Source of the DNA: Nanobdellota archaeon
Lineage (GTDB): Archaea; Nanobdellota; Nanobdellia; Woesearchaeales; GW2011-AR4
Direction of reading: 5' to 3'
Length of the DNA: 48,771 bases
Assembly: GCA_022564635.1 (NCBI GenBank)
Contig: JADFLA010000005.1
Span: forward strand, 1-48,771
Shown: in pieces, positions 1-10,960 of the stretch
How the letters are laid out: each line of letters begins with the position of its first letter
How positions within the stretch are numbered: the stretch's first letter is position 1
Program-made: the position numbers and the translations under genes
The notes under the pieces: model-generated
What the model was told of the DNA's origin: nothing
The model's database searches: none
What the model saw: only the letters and a program-made list of their open reading frames with translations

Positions 1-114
1 AAGATAAGATGCAGAAAACCACATCATAGAAATATTGTAACTTGTTTACTTGGATTAAAACACAACATTAAGACGTTACTTAGAGTTAAAGCTTTAATCT
101 TATTTTGTTATTTT

Positions 115-150
115 CGCACCAACCTCGGTTTTGGTGCTATAAAACATCGA
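115..150 (-). terminator. Hairpin downstream of the FHA gene, possible terminator
   Basis: gcaccaa...ttggtgc inverted repeat just 3' of the minus-strand ORF stop. Confidence 0.35.
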
Positions 151-182
151 AATAAGTAATAATAAATTGAACAATCTTCCTA

Positions 183-1223
183 TTAGAAGTGTTTTACATC
201 TAAAGAAAAAATCTCTCCTGATGTTTTATGTTGGTATTTAGAGGCTTCTTTTAGTTTTCTTAGATTAAGTTTTTCAATTGAAATCATTGGCCCACCAGTC
301 AATGGTATATCTAAATAGGCTCCTGGCTCAAGTTGTGTCTGTTCAATTGGGTAACTTTTTGAATCCTCAGAACTAGGTGGACAGTATCCAGATCCATTCT
401 TACTCCCATTATCTTTATAGACAAAAAGGCCAGTGTCCCTATCAAATTTAATTTTACCATGATAAACAGAAGCCCCTCTACTAGGTACTACAATATCAGG
501 TTGATTTTTCCAACCTTTTTTCCCGATTGTATATTCCCTGTTAGGGTCAAGAGCATGCGAGGATATAACACCTAACCAGTCATCATATACGGTTATAGCA
601 ACTAAACCCCCATGATCTATACTATGTGCTCTTAATTCTTCAACAACATCATGAGGCACACGAGCTGTATCATTAGGATGTTGAATGCTATTCCCCTTAC
701 GTATGTGGACTAAAGGTGAAACTTGTTGTGTAAACATCGCACCATAGAATTTGCTGTAAGTATCTGTATCAAACAAATTGGGTGCTGAACCATCTGTATA
801 CAATTTCCACTTGAATTGTTTGTTAAGCTCTCTCACCATATCAATCATTTCTGTAATTCCTGTTGGATATATAACTATTTTATGTAAATAATCTCGATCC
901 CACACAGAGTTTGCAAAAGGTATAAATTTTGCATCAACACGAGGAAAAGCATCTAAAGCATTGATTACAGATTCTAAGGTCTCTGCCCTATGTTCTGGCT
1001 TTGGCTGAACAAAAATCTTATATGGATACTCATAATCCATAACAGGTGAATCACGAGAATCATCTCCAAAATTTTTGCTAAGAGTATTCCAAGATTCGTC
1101 ATTCCGATGCCATCCAGGGTTCGGCCATCCAGTGCTCCAATTATCAGGTAGATTATCCAAAATATAAGAGTGTTGTTTTATAAGTTCCTCTATTTGCTCT
1201 TCAGCTAAAGTAGTTTCCCCCAT
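183..1223 (-). CDS. Hypothetical protein with C-terminal FHA-like domain
   Basis: 346 aa ORF; C-terminal YTIGKKGWKNQPDIVVPSRGASVYHGKI...YKDNGSKNGSGY matches the FHA pattern (IG...D..SR..H..I...D..S.NG). N-terminal region not recognised. Confidence 0.75.
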   Translation of the reverse strand: MGETTLAEEQIEELIKQHSYILDNLPDNWSTGWPNPGWHRNDESWNTLSKNFGDDSRDSPVMDYEYPYKIFVQPKPEHRAETLESVINALDAFPRVDAKFIPFANSVWDRDYLHKIVIYPTGITEMIDMVRELNKQFKWKLYTDGSAPNLFDTDTYSKFYGAMFTQQVSPLVHIRKGNSIQHPNDTARVPHDVVEELRAHSIDHGGLVAITVYDDWLGVISSHALDPNREYTIGKKGWKNQPDIVVPSRGASVYHGKIKFDRDTGLFVYKDNGSKNGSGYCPPSSEDSKSYPIEQTQLEPGAYLDIPLTGGPMISIEKLNLRKLKEASKYQHKTSGEIFSLDVKHF

Positions 1224-1346
1224 AGGATAATTAACAGCAGAACTACTATATAAATCTTCCTATTTTTTACTATGTATAAGTAACAAATTTGAATACTTCC
1301 AAACCCAGAAAACTATATATAAAACCTATTTAAATAGCAAATATAC

Positions 1347-1778
1347 ATGAAAATAGAGAGATCAGCAGGTGCAATTGTGTTTATAAAGGAAAAAGAACCT
1401 ATATATCTGCTATTACATTATGAAGCAAAACACTGGGATTTCCCAAAAGGCAATATCGAAAAAGGAGAAAAAGATCAAGAAACAGTAAAAAGGGAGATAG
1501 AGGAAGAAACCGGAATCAAAGATATTGAAATTGTTAAAGATTTTAAGGAAAAAATTCAATATTATTTCAAATTTAAAGATGAGTTAATTAATAAAACAGT
1601 TATTTTCTACCTTGCAAAAACCAAAACAAAGCAAGTAAAACTATCCTTCGAGCACATAGGATCTGAATGGCTCCCTTACGATAAAGCAATTGAAAAATTA
1701 ACCTTTAAAAATGCAAAGGAAATATTAAAAAACGCAAACAATTTCTTAAAAACACATAAAACCTTGGATGATTTTTAA
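1347..1778 (+). CDS. NUDIX hydrolase (diadenosine tetraphosphatase-like)
   Basis: Nudix box: GNIEKGEKDQETVKREIEEETGI. Confidence 0.9.
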   Translation: MKIERSAGAIVFIKEKEPIYLLLHYEAKHWDFPKGNIEKGEKDQETVKREIEEETGIKDIEIVKDFKEKIQYYFKFKDELINKTVIFYLAKTKTKQVKLSFEHIGSEWLPYDKAIEKLTFKNAKEILKNANNFLKTHKTLDDF

Positions 1779-1818
1779 AACAATATCTTTTTAAATAACT
1801 AATGTCTTTATAATAATC

Positions 1819-2607
1819 ATGAAAAGAATAGAAAAAGCCAGAGCAGCTTTTGAATCTAAAGACATAGAAGCAACAAAGAAGGCACATTCAGCTAAAGCTT
1901 TAAAGGCTGCTGCAGAGCATCACAAAACTACTGGATCTTATGTAGGTGATTTTGTTTATGGAGCTATAGATGGCTCTGTAACCACGTTTGCAGTTGTTTC
2001 TGGAGTTGTAGGTGCATCATTATCTGCAAATATTGTAATAATTCTAGGCCTTGCAAACCTTATTGCTGATGGATTTTCTATGGCTGTTGGTAACTACTTA
2101 AGCTCAAAATCCAATATAGAATTTATAGAAAGAGAAAGAAAGAGAGAAGAATGGGAAATAGAAAATTATCCTAAAGGAGAAGTAGAAGAAATAAGAGAGA
2201 TATATAGAAAAAAAGGTTTCAAAGGAAAAAATTTGGAGAATGCAGTAAAAACAATAATCTCTAATAAAGAAGTTTGGATAGACACAATGATGAAGAATGA
2301 ACTTAATCTTATTGAAGACAAAACTTCCCCTGTAAAAAAAGGGGCAGTCACATTCGTATCATTTGCTTTAGTTGGATTTATACCATTAATACCTTATTTC
2401 CTATCCTTTTTTTCTGAAACAATAAAAGCATCAGTTTTTCAACTTTCAGTTATCATGACATTTATTGCTTTCTTCTTTATCGGCTCTGCAAAAGTTTATG
2501 TCACCAAAAAGAACTGGTTAATTAGTGGTTTAGAAACATTATTAGTAGGAGGAGCAGCAGCAATAATTGCTTATGGTATTGGGTATTTCTTGAGAGGATT
2601 GGCGTAA
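1819..2607 (+). CDS. VIT1/CCC1-family transporter
   Basis: DGSVTTFAVVSGVVGAS...GLANLIADGFSMAVGNYLSSKS and C-terminal TM helices are typical of CCC1/VIT1. Confidence 0.88.
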   Translation: MKRIEKARAAFESKDIEATKKAHSAKALKAAAEHHKTTGSYVGDFVYGAIDGSVTTFAVVSGVVGASLSANIVIILGLANLIADGFSMAVGNYLSSKSNIEFIERERKREEWEIENYPKGEVEEIREIYRKKGFKGKNLENAVKTIISNKEVWIDTMMKNELNLIEDKTSPVKKGAVTFVSFALVGFIPLIPYFLSFFSETIKASVFQLSVIMTFIAFFFIGSAKVYVTKKNWLISGLETLLVGGAAAIIAYGIGYFLRGLA

Positions 2608-2667
2608 GCTTATGAAAAAAGAAATTTCCATTCGGAATATTAAAAAAACTTAAGCATGAAATGGTAT

Positions 2668-3816
2668 TTATGAAAATTTCCTAACAAAATCCTCTAATCC
2701 CATTTCTAATATATTATGATATTTATGATCTCTTAAAAATTCTTGGATTCTATCGAAACTTCCACCACCAACATCAACGTCACTAGTCATATAAGCGAAT
2801 GTTGTAACCGAATCATGGTCTTCTTCAGTTCCAGTTAATTTACTATTTACAACTCTTGCTAAATTTTCATCTAAACCTCTGGCTTTAGTATATGCTCCAT
2901 ATTCTTCTTTTTTAACATTTCCCAATTGTCTTTCTACAGCTTGTGCTTTTCTTTGTATCAATTCACTGCATATTCTTTCGACACCCTCTTTGTCACTAGC
3001 GTAATATGCAGTATCTAATTCTTTTCTTAAATCTGAGTCAAAAATCTTTCTATGCTCAGTAGAAGCTACTTCCCATATTGCTCTATCATTGCCAATTCTT
3101 CTTACAAAATCTCCATAAGATGTTTGTTCACCCATTATTTGATGTGAAGTTTCATGAACATTTGTTGGTACTAAATGGTGTCTTCTTATTTCTCTATCTC
3201 TTGCATATCTTTGAGACATATTTAATACCATTTGAACAAATTGTGGGTCATTGACAACTTCACTTTCTTGATGTCCATCAACTAACTCTTTCCCTATACT
3301 CTGTAAATAAATTATAAATCTATCTAAAGGAGAATATAAATCAGAATTTTGTTGCAATTTCTCATAGAGTTCTTGAGATTCATCTTTAAAAGCAGATTCT
3401 ATTGATGTTGCTAATGGTGTTCCTAAATATCTCTTTGCTACAGGTTTTGCTATATCAGGAAATTTATCTTTTCCATCTCCATAACCAAAAGTTTCTAATT
3501 CTATAGGAATATCAAATGGGTTTATACGAACAACATACCTTCCATTAGTATAGTGGTAACCACCTTCAACAGCAATTCCTAACTCTTTATCTTTACCAAT
3601 TCCCTCTATTTGAACATTATATGTTCCAGGATCTACGTCTTCAGGTGCATAAAGTCTTTTGACTTCTCCAAGTATTCCTGCTACAGGTAATCTCAAAGAT
3701 TCTGGACCACTATAAGAACTAATTAAACCTGCTGACTTTCTTTCATTTAGTCTATCAGATACAATTCCAAATGGATTTCGAAATCTCATTTTATCACTAC
3801 TATTTAATGGTATCAC
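2668..3816 (-). CDS. Hypothetical protein with HExxH zincin-like motif
   Basis: Intact 382 aa ORF; motif NVHETSHQIMGE (HExxH). Confidence 0.6.
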   Translation of the reverse strand: MIPLNSSDKMRFRNPFGIVSDRLNERKSAGLISSYSGPESLRLPVAGILGEVKRLYAPEDVDPGTYNVQIEGIGKDKELGIAVEGGYHYTNGRYVVRINPFDIPIELETFGYGDGKDKFPDIAKPVAKRYLGTPLATSIESAFKDESQELYEKLQQNSDLYSPLDRFIIYLQSIGKELVDGHQESEVVNDPQFVQMVLNMSQRYARDREIRRHHLVPTNVHETSHQIMGEQTSYGDFVRRIGNDRAIWEVASTEHRKIFDSDLRKELDTAYYASDKEGVERICSELIQRKAQAVERQLGNVKKEEYGAYTKARGLDENLARVVNSKLTGTEEDHDSVTTFAYMTSDVDVGGGSFDRIQEFLRDHKYHNILEMGLEDFVRKFS

Positions 3817-3949
3817 TAGTATATAAATCTTTCGTTTTTTAAGTACTCAAATCAGTTTGGAAATTTCTAACTAAAGTACAGTTAATCACCAAACCCTTCT
3901 TACTTTTAAACCCTTTAGTTTCTCAAAGATAACCTTTAGGTAAAAATTC

Positions 3950-4050
3950 CAACAACATGGCGGTGGCGAGGCGGGGGTTGTCCCCTTCGGGGTGCCGAGT
4001 AGGGCAAATTGCGAAGCAATTTAACCGTCACCTGCCTTTGTTGTTGTTGT
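3950..4050. ncRNA. GC-rich structured element, putative ncRNA or palindromic repeat
   Basis: Sharp GC island in an AT-rich gap: outer complementarity caacaaca (3950)/tgttgttgttg (4038-4049), ggcggtggcg (3959-3968)/cgtcacctgcc (4026-4036), ccccTTCGgggg-type hairpin (3982-3992), aaattGCGAAGCaattt hairpin (4006-4022). Confidence 0.45.
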
Positions 4051-4116
4051 AATTTTTAATTGAATATTTAAAAAATACACAAAATATTATAAATTAGTAA
4101 AATTATAGACTTCAAA

Positions 4117-5832
4117 ATGAAAAACCACGAAGTAGCAGAGCTACTAAGGAATATAGCACAACTTCTAGAAATAAAAAACGAGCTAATTTTTAGGATAAGA
4201 GCATATGAAAAAGCAGCTTTAGTTATTGAAAACCTAGATGAAGATATAGAAGATGTGTGGAAACAAGGCAAACTAGAGGATATACCTGGAGTTGGAGAAG
4301 CACTAACAAAAAAAATAAGTGAATTTCTTGAAACAGGTAAATTAGAGTATTATGAAAAACTAAAGAAACAAGTCCCTGTTAATATGGAAGAATTAGGTAA
4401 AGTTGCTGGTTTAGGACCAAAAACTATAATGAAGCTATACAAGGAATTAAATGTAAAAAATCTAAAAGATCTGGAAAAAGCAGCTAAACAAAAGAAAATT
4501 GAAAATATTGAAGGCCTTGGAGAAACAGTTGAAGAAAACATATTAAAAAGCATCGAATTTGCAAAATCAACTGGTAACAGATTTCTATTAGGAACTGCCT
4601 TGGATATTGCAGAAGACATTAAAGATATATTAAAAAAATTTAAAGAAGTCAATAATGTTGAGATTGGAGGATCTTTAAGGAGAAGAAAAGAAACTATAGG
4701 AGATATTGATATTCTTATTACATCAAAAAATCCAGCAAAAGTGATAGATTTCTTTACAAAAATGGATGATGTAGAAGATGTCTTGGCAAAAGGTCCTACA
4801 AAAAGCTCTGTAAGGCTTAAAGAAGGCTTGCAAGCGGACTTAAGGGTATTGCCAGAAAAAATTTATGGTGCAGCTTTACTATATTTTACAGGCAGCAAAC
4901 AACATAACATTGTTCTAAGAAAAATTGCAATAAAGAAAAGAATGAAATTATCCGAATATGGAGTTTTTAATAAAAAAACAAACAAATTATTGGCTGGAAA
5001 AACTGAGGAAGAATGTTATAAGAAATTAGGACTAAGATACATAGAACCTGAAATAAGAGAGGATGGAGGAGAAATAGAGCTAGCAATGAAAAATAAATTA
5101 CCAAAACTTATTGGCTATAATGATTTGAAAGGAGATTTACAGATGCATACAAAATATTCCGATGGCAACAATACCATAATGGAAATGGCATTAGCATCAA
5201 AAAAACTTGGTCATGAATATATTTGCATAACAGATCATGTTGGAGAAACTTTTAAGATTACAAATTCATTAAATGAAAAAAGAATAAAGAAGCAAAGAAT
5301 AGAAATCAATATGGTAAATAAAAAGTTGAAAGGTATTGTTATTTTACAGGGTGGTGAAGTGAATATTAGGGATAATGGGAGTCTTGATTTAAAAGATAAT
5401 GTACTTAAAGAACTTGACATTGTTTTAGCTGCCATACACTCTGGCTTCAAAAATCCAAAAGAAAAAATCAATAAAAGAATAATTAGAGCAATGGAAAATC
5501 CTAATGTTGATATTATAGCTCATCCTTCTGGCAGATTAATTAATCAAAGACCAGCAATAGAATGGGATTTTGACGAAATTCTGGAAAAAGCAAGGCAGAC
5601 AAAAACTGTTTTAGAAGTAAATGCTTCCCAGGAAAGGCTAGATTTGAAAGATGTTCATGTAAGTGCAGCAGTAAAAGCTAAAGTTAAACTTTCAATAGGA
5701 ACTGATTCCCATGAAACTGATCAGCTAAGAAATTATAAATTAGGAATAGCAACCGCAAGAAGAGGCTGGGCAGCAAAAAAAGATGTAATTAATACTTATT
5801 CTGTTAAGGATATGTTAAAGTTGTTGAAATAA
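4117..5832 (+). CDS. polX: Family X DNA polymerase with C-terminal PHP domain
   Basis: 571 aa; HhH regions, GGSLRRRKETIGDIDILI nucleotidyltransferase motif, PHP motifs DLQMHTKYSDG, ITDHV, HPSGR, GTDSHE. Confidence 0.95.
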   Translation: MKNHEVAELLRNIAQLLEIKNELIFRIRAYEKAALVIENLDEDIEDVWKQGKLEDIPGVGEALTKKISEFLETGKLEYYEKLKKQVPVNMEELGKVAGLGPKTIMKLYKELNVKNLKDLEKAAKQKKIENIEGLGETVEENILKSIEFAKSTGNRFLLGTALDIAEDIKDILKKFKEVNNVEIGGSLRRRKETIGDIDILITSKNPAKVIDFFTKMDDVEDVLAKGPTKSSVRLKEGLQADLRVLPEKIYGAALLYFTGSKQHNIVLRKIAIKKRMKLSEYGVFNKKTNKLLAGKTEEECYKKLGLRYIEPEIREDGGEIELAMKNKLPKLIGYNDLKGDLQMHTKYSDGNNTIMEMALASKKLGHEYICITDHVGETFKITNSLNEKRIKKQRIEINMVNKKLKGIVILQGGEVNIRDNGSLDLKDNVLKELDIVLAAIHSGFKNPKEKINKRIIRAMENPNVDIIAHPSGRLINQRPAIEWDFDEILEKARQTKTVLEVNASQERLDLKDVHVSAAVKAKVKLSIGTDSHETDQLRNYKLGIATARRGWAAKKDVINTYSVKDMLKLLK

Positions 5833-5833
5833 A

Positions 5834-6466
5834 TCAAGAAACAGCCTTTAGCACCAACTCAAACTCTTCTTCAGGTGTTCCAGAACCATCAACATCAACA
5901 ATTAAATCTTTTTCTTTATAATAATTTATCAAAGGCTCTGTTTTCTCTCTGTAAACTTTTAATCTTTCTTTAATAGCCTCTGGTTTGTCATCTTCTCTTT
6001 GATTTAAAATTCCAGAGCATTTATCACAAAAACCTTCCCTATTGGGTTTTATAAAATCAAGATGATAAATAAAGCCGCATTTGCTGCATACTCTTCTCCT
6101 GCTTATTCTTTCTACAATAACTTCATCACTTGCTTGTATATTTACAACTTTGTCAATTTTAATATCTTTAATTTCTTCTGCCTGATTTATAGTTCTTGGA
6201 AATCCATCCAAAATAAATCCATTTTTACAGTCATCATTTTGTAGTTTTTCCTTAATCATCTCTATAACAACATCATCCGGAACCAATAATCCTCTATCCA
6301 TCAAAGATTTAGCTTTTACTCCTAACTCTGTTTTCTGAGCAACATTTTCCCTCAACATATCACCCGTAGCTATGTGTGGAATTCCTAGCTTTTTGCTTAG
6401 CTTTCCTGCAGCAGTTCCTTTTCCAATGCCTGGTGGTCCTAATAACACAATATTCATTCTAACCAA
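5834..6466 (-). CDS. adk: Adenylate kinase (zinc-lid type)
   Basis: P-loop GPPGIGKGT; ATGDMLRE; Cys4 lid CSKCG...CDKC; DGFPRT. Start may be the internal MNIVLLGPPG. Confidence 0.95.
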   Translation of the reverse strand: MVRMNIVLLGPPGIGKGTAAGKLSKKLGIPHIATGDMLRENVAQKTELGVKAKSLMDRGLLVPDDVVIEMIKEKLQNDDCKNGFILDGFPRTINQAEEIKDIKIDKVVNIQASDEVIVERISRRRVCSKCGFIYHLDFIKPNREGFCDKCSGILNQREDDKPEAIKERLKVYREKTEPLINYYKEKDLIVDVDGSGTPEEEFELVLKAVS

Positions 6467-6926
6467 AGTATCCTAGATCTTCTTCGATAGTTGATTCTTT
6501 TTCCCAAGAATCTTTCATTTTATTTAAGAAATCTAATAACTCTTTTTTCATAATCAACCATTCATTAAAGAAACCATTTAAAAAATCTGCCTGTTTTTTC
6601 TCATCACTACTTAAAATTAATTCTATAATATTTCTGTTAGTTTTCATTAATTTTTTGAATAAATTGTACATATCATTTTTTTCATCATCAGAAAAATACC
6701 TTACCTCATACATACTGCTTAATGAAGAAGCATCAGGATGCACTAAATTTCCAATAACTTCGATATAAAATTCCAGCTTTTCTTCTATCCTTCTTAATAC
6801 ATTCCTAATAAGAAATCTAGTATTTTCTAAATTACTTATTTCAAACTCCGAATCTATTTCTTTAAATTTTGGTAATTTAAATTTCTTGCTTAGTTTATTG
6901 TATTCTTTCTCTATTTCATTAACCAT
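6459..6926 (-). CDS. Hypothetical protein
   Basis: 155 aa ORF overlapping the adk start, so co-transcribed arrangement. Confidence 0.6.
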   Translation of the reverse strand: MVNEIEKEYNKLSKKFKLPKFKEIDSEFEISNLENTRFLIRNVLRRIEEKLEFYIEVIGNLVHPDASSLSSMYEVRYFSDDEKNDMYNLFKKLMKTNRNIIELILSSDEKKQADFLNGFFNEWLIMKKELLDFLNKMKDSWEKESTIEEDLGYFG

Positions 6927-6981
6927 GTAGAATTTGGTATTTAATAGGGGTATTTATGCTTTGTGGATTTTATATAGAATT

Positions 6982-7872
6982 CTAATTCGTAGTCAAAACA
7001 ACAACACTGCCATCATCATCAATTAAAATAGAATGCTCTGCTTGAGAGATCATACCTTTGTCTTTGTCTGCTAACGGTGGATGTGCATGCAACATTCCTA
7101 ATTGTCCCATTTCTTTTAATGCATATTTTGCTTTACCACCAAATTTCCTTGTAAGCCATCTTGTTGTAAAAGGTAAATTATCATAACCTTCAATTTCCTT
7201 AAGAACTTGTCTTGTTATTGGATTTCTTACAGGTTTTTTATTGCTTAATTCGAAAACTGTTGCAGTTCCAGAATCCTGTACAATACCAGCCCCAGTGCTG
7301 GCAAACGGTTCAACAGCAAAAACCATTCCTTTATCTATTTTTGTTTTATCTCCATTATCAAAATTTGGAATATTTGGTTTTGTATGCACTTCATATTTTC
7401 CTAAACCATGTCCGGATAAATTTTTCACAGGAGCAAAATTATAGTTTTGTATTGTTTCTTGTATTACTTTTCCAATCTCACCCAAAGTGATTCCAGGTTT
7501 TATTATTTTTACAGCATTATCCAAAGCCTCTTCTGCGGCTTTTATTAAATCTGAATATTTTCCAGATAAATCAACTGTAACAGCAGTATCTCCGATAAAG
7601 CCATCAACATGCACACCAACATCCAAACAAACTAATTGATCAGAAAAAATAGTTTTATCCTCATCATCCGGACAGTAATGTGCAGCAATATGGTTGCATG
7701 ATATTTGCGCAGGAAATGCTGGCTTGCCACCTAATTCCTGAATTTTTTCCTCTATTTTATCTAAAACGTCTATCATAGAAGTATTCTTTATAACTAAACC
7801 TTTCCCATATTCTCTAATCTGTGCAGCTATTTTCCCTGCTTGTTTATATTTTTCAATTTCTTCTTTGTCCAT
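6982..7872 (-). CDS. map: Methionine aminopeptidase (type II)
   Basis: Motifs NHIAAHYCPDDEDKTIF, CLDVGVHVDGFIGDTAVTVDL, LSGHGLGKYEVHTKPNIPN, AVEPFAS. Confidence 0.95.
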   Translation of the reverse strand: MDKEEIEKYKQAGKIAAQIREYGKGLVIKNTSMIDVLDKIEEKIQELGGKPAFPAQISCNHIAAHYCPDDEDKTIFSDQLVCLDVGVHVDGFIGDTAVTVDLSGKYSDLIKAAEEALDNAVKIIKPGITLGEIGKVIQETIQNYNFAPVKNLSGHGLGKYEVHTKPNIPNFDNGDKTKIDKGMVFAVEPFASTGAGIVQDSGTATVFELSNKKPVRNPITRQVLKEIEGYDNLPFTTRWLTRKFGGKAKYALKEMGQLGMLHAHPPLADKDKGMISQAEHSILIDDDGSVVVLTTN

Positions 7873-7910
7873 GGAATTAGAGATTTAACCTTGATTTATA
7901 ATTTTAACGA

Positions 7911-9209
7911 TTATTCTATCTTCGTAATCCTGTAAATAACTCCTAATTTATCATCGGAAATATATAATGCACCTTCAGAATCAAAGATTGCATCTACTGG
8001 CCTGCCTTTTTTTGATCCACTTTTAAGCCAACCAGAAATAAAATCTTCCTCCCCTACAATTTTGTTTCCTTCAATATCTAGTCTTACAACTTTATACCCT
8101 GTAGGAACTTTTCTGTTCCATGAACCATGGTATGCTACTATAAGATCCCCTTCCCATTCCTGGAATTGTTTGCTTTCAATAAACCTTAATCCTAAAGGTG
8201 CAGAGTGTGCTTGCATATCCCATAAGCTTGGTTCTGTATTTGTACAAAAATTAGCATCATTAAATTTTGGATCTACAATTTTCTTCCCATAGCAATATGG
8301 CCATCCATAGTGTTTCCCTTCTTTAACAATATTAATTTCTTCTGGCGGAAGATCCTCTCCTAACCAATCCCTTCCATTTTCAGTTGCCCACATTTCTCCA
8401 GTCACTGGATGGAATATAAATCCTACCGCATTTCTAAGTCCTTCTGCGAAAATCTTTTTATTGGACCCATCATCGTTAAATTCTAAAATTGCAGCATTTT
8501 CTCTCCTGGGTTCTTTGCATACATTGCATGAAGAGCCAACTGAAACATACATTTTACCAGAAGGACTAAAACCTATTGTTCTGGAAACATGACTATTTCC
8601 TGAAGGAAGATTTACAACATGCTCTGCCTTGCCTATATCTCCATTATTTTGGTATTTATATCTGCTTACCTTGTCTTCTCCCGTTATATACAAATAACCG
8701 TTGTAAAATGCTATTCCATGAGGTCTATTATTGAGTCCAGATATAACCGTTTTTACTTCATCAGCTTTTCCATCTTTATCCAGATCTGGTAATGCAAGAA
8801 CCTTTCCTCCTAAAGGTATTATACCATATAGTCCGGAAATACTAGGCATTGTTACAAATAAAATTCCATCAGGGGAAAAAGCCATAAACCTTAGCGATCC
8901 TAGACCTCGCTCAGTAAATTCTGATATTGTAAATCCATCATGTAGTGTTAAGCCTAAACCTGTATTATCCCTTTGGATTATTTCCTCAGGCACTTCCTCC
9001 TCAACAGGCTCTAACTCTTCTAAAATTTCTTCCTCAGGTTCTTCAAGTACATCTTCAATTGGAATTTCTTCTATAACTTCCGGTTTTTCCAGTACTTCTT
9101 CAGGAACAGAAACTTCTTGTGTAGCACAACCAATAATAAAAATAATAAAAACAACAATTAATAATTTTATAATAAGGGATTTTCTAGAATTAGCCTCTTT
9201 TTTTGCCAT
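7911..9209 (-). CDS. Glucose/sorbosone dehydrogenase-like beta-propeller lipoprotein
   Basis: Likely true start MAKKEANSRKSLIIKLLIVVFIIFIIGCATQE (cat at 9207-9209; the track start at 9266 is upstream). Lipobox Cys, Glu/Pro-rich linker, then PQQ-type propeller motifs (RPHGIAFYNGYLYIT, GWPYCYG, AYHGSWNR, GRPVDAIF). Confidence 0.85.
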   Translation of the reverse strand: MAKKEANSRKSLIIKLLIVVFIIFIIGCATQEVSVPEEVLEKPEVIEEIPIEDVLEEPEEEILEELEPVEEEVPEEIIQRDNTGLGLTLHDGFTISEFTERGLGSLRFMAFSPDGILFVTMPSISGLYGIIPLGGKVLALPDLDKDGKADEVKTVISGLNNRPHGIAFYNGYLYITGEDKVSRYKYQNNGDIGKAEHVVNLPSGNSHVSRTIGFSPSGKMYVSVGSSCNVCKEPRRENAAILEFNDDGSNKKIFAEGLRNAVGFIFHPVTGEMWATENGRDWLGEDLPPEEINIVKEGKHYGWPYCYGKKIVDPKFNDANFCTNTEPSLWDMQAHSAPLGLRFIESKQFQEWEGDLIVAYHGSWNRKVPTGYKVVRLDIEGNKIVGEEDFISGWLKSGSKKGRPVDAIFDSEGALYISDDKLGVIYRITKIE

Positions 9210-9210
9210 C

Positions 9211-10960
9211 TTATCTGTTATAAATTTCAGGATTTTTAAAACTTTCACTTCCACTACAACTTCCACTCTGACGTTCTATTTGTAAGGTTTCATCACCAGT
9301 CATCTCAACAAGTATTTTTCCTGAAGGTACTGTTTCAAAATCCCTGATAACATTTGCACCTTCGTAACAATAAATAGTTCCATCAGCAGTAACTTGAGAA
9401 AATTCTCTGTTGATTGCTCCGCTTTGTTTGGGAATGAATTTGAATAATGATGGTTCAGTAAAAATTCCTGCAATTGAAACTACTTGAATGCTAGGATCCT
9501 CAAAATGATCAACAAAAGCAAGGTATACATTCCAATCAACTACATATTTTTTAGGGGAAGTTTCATGAAACCAATTTCCCTTTAAAGTATTTGGAACATC
9601 TTGCATCACAATACCGCAAGTTCCATCTACTCTGTTAATTAAACCATAAAATTGTTGTTTCATATTTTCCGGATAATAATCAAATGCACAATTTAGGTAT
9701 TGATCTCGAGTAGGATACCTTTCCGGTTTTATAAAATCTAATGGCTTTCTTAAATCTATCAATCCAAAATCGAAATTACCTTGTTTTAATCCAACTTCTC
9801 CCAATAAAGTGCCTTCATCTACTTTGTCTAGAAGTACTTTCGTGCATGAACCTTCTGAGTCTGTTGAAAAAGATTCACATTCTACTTTCTCTATTATATC
9901 CTTAACTTCATTTGATAAAGTTTTAACATGATTATAATATCCTATGATATCTTTGCATAGTGCAAAATAAATGACATAATCAACTGGATCTTGCGTTGCC
10001 CCTTCACTCCAAGCTACACTAGTTATGTAAACGTCAGCCGGCGCATACAACGGGTAGGCATAACTAGTCTCATACACTCCCAGGTGTATATGCGGATGCT
10101 GAGTAGGAAAAGTATGTCCTGGTGGTCCTAGATTCCCTAATGGCGTTATAGACTCTACTTCATTCATATCCACGGGAAACGTTGTAAATAATTTATCATC
10201 GCATTCAGGCAACAGTGTCATTTCGTCTTCAGTTGGAAGTTCTATTCTGTAGATTTTTTCTTTCTTTATAATTCCTTTTACTTCAACTTCATGCCGTTCA
10301 TCACTTCCACTTTCTTGAATTACTTTCTTTGTTGTATCTTTAATCAATTCCTTATCAATATTTACTTTCTTGCTTCCTACTTCATAATCAATGATAATAT
10401 TTACTGTTTGATCTTCGCTTTCCGAGGTAAAATAATGCCAATGCATTTTACCTTTTGTTCCTGGCTCAATTGTATATTTACCATTAAATTCTTCACCAAA
10501 ATTTATTTTATCGAGGACATCCCATGCCCTTAGAGAATATTTTTCAATACCACCACTATTTACTTTACTTTTTTTATTGTTTGTAAATAATTCCATCTTT
10601 GCTCTTAAAATTGTAATTGTTTCCTGACCGTCGTTATATACAAATATTTCAGATTCATCACCTTTTAAGGAACCTTCGTTTGGAAATTCATGCGTAAATA
10701 AAATATCATCTTCTTCCAAGAAAATAGTAGCTGAAATTGGAAAACTTCTTTTTATTGATTCTGTTCTAGGATCAAATTCACCAGAAGTTTCGTGTTCATC
10801 TTCCACAAATTCCTCTTGAACTATCATTTCAGGAACATCTTCAAATCCAGGAGCAGGAACCGGTGAAAATGTTGTTTTAGGTTCAAACCTCAGAAATTTG
10901 AGTAGTGCACCCAATGACCACAAAAGAAAATATCAAAATTAATACTAACCTCTTTTCCAT
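9211..10960 (-). CDS. Secreted lipoprotein with M23-like region, likely frameshifted near its N-terminus
   Basis: Track ORF 9211..10923 lacks an ATG. An out-of-frame ATG at 10958-10960 encodes MEKRLVLILIFSFVVIGCTTQISEV then TGA; removing one T from GAGGTTTGAACC (plus-strand AAA at 10885-10887) joins both frames. Body has HPHIHLGVY, YPLYAPAD, FDFGLIDL. Confidence 0.65.

Noticed and set aside
3950-4050. SRP RNA, RNase P RNA or 5S rRNA assignment for the GC-rich element
   Set aside because: About 100 nt and lacks the conserved motifs I know for these RNAs; left as unassigned.
8731-9285. Plus-strand 184 aa Ser-rich ORF
   Set aside because: Antisense of the Glu/Pro-rich lipoprotein linker.
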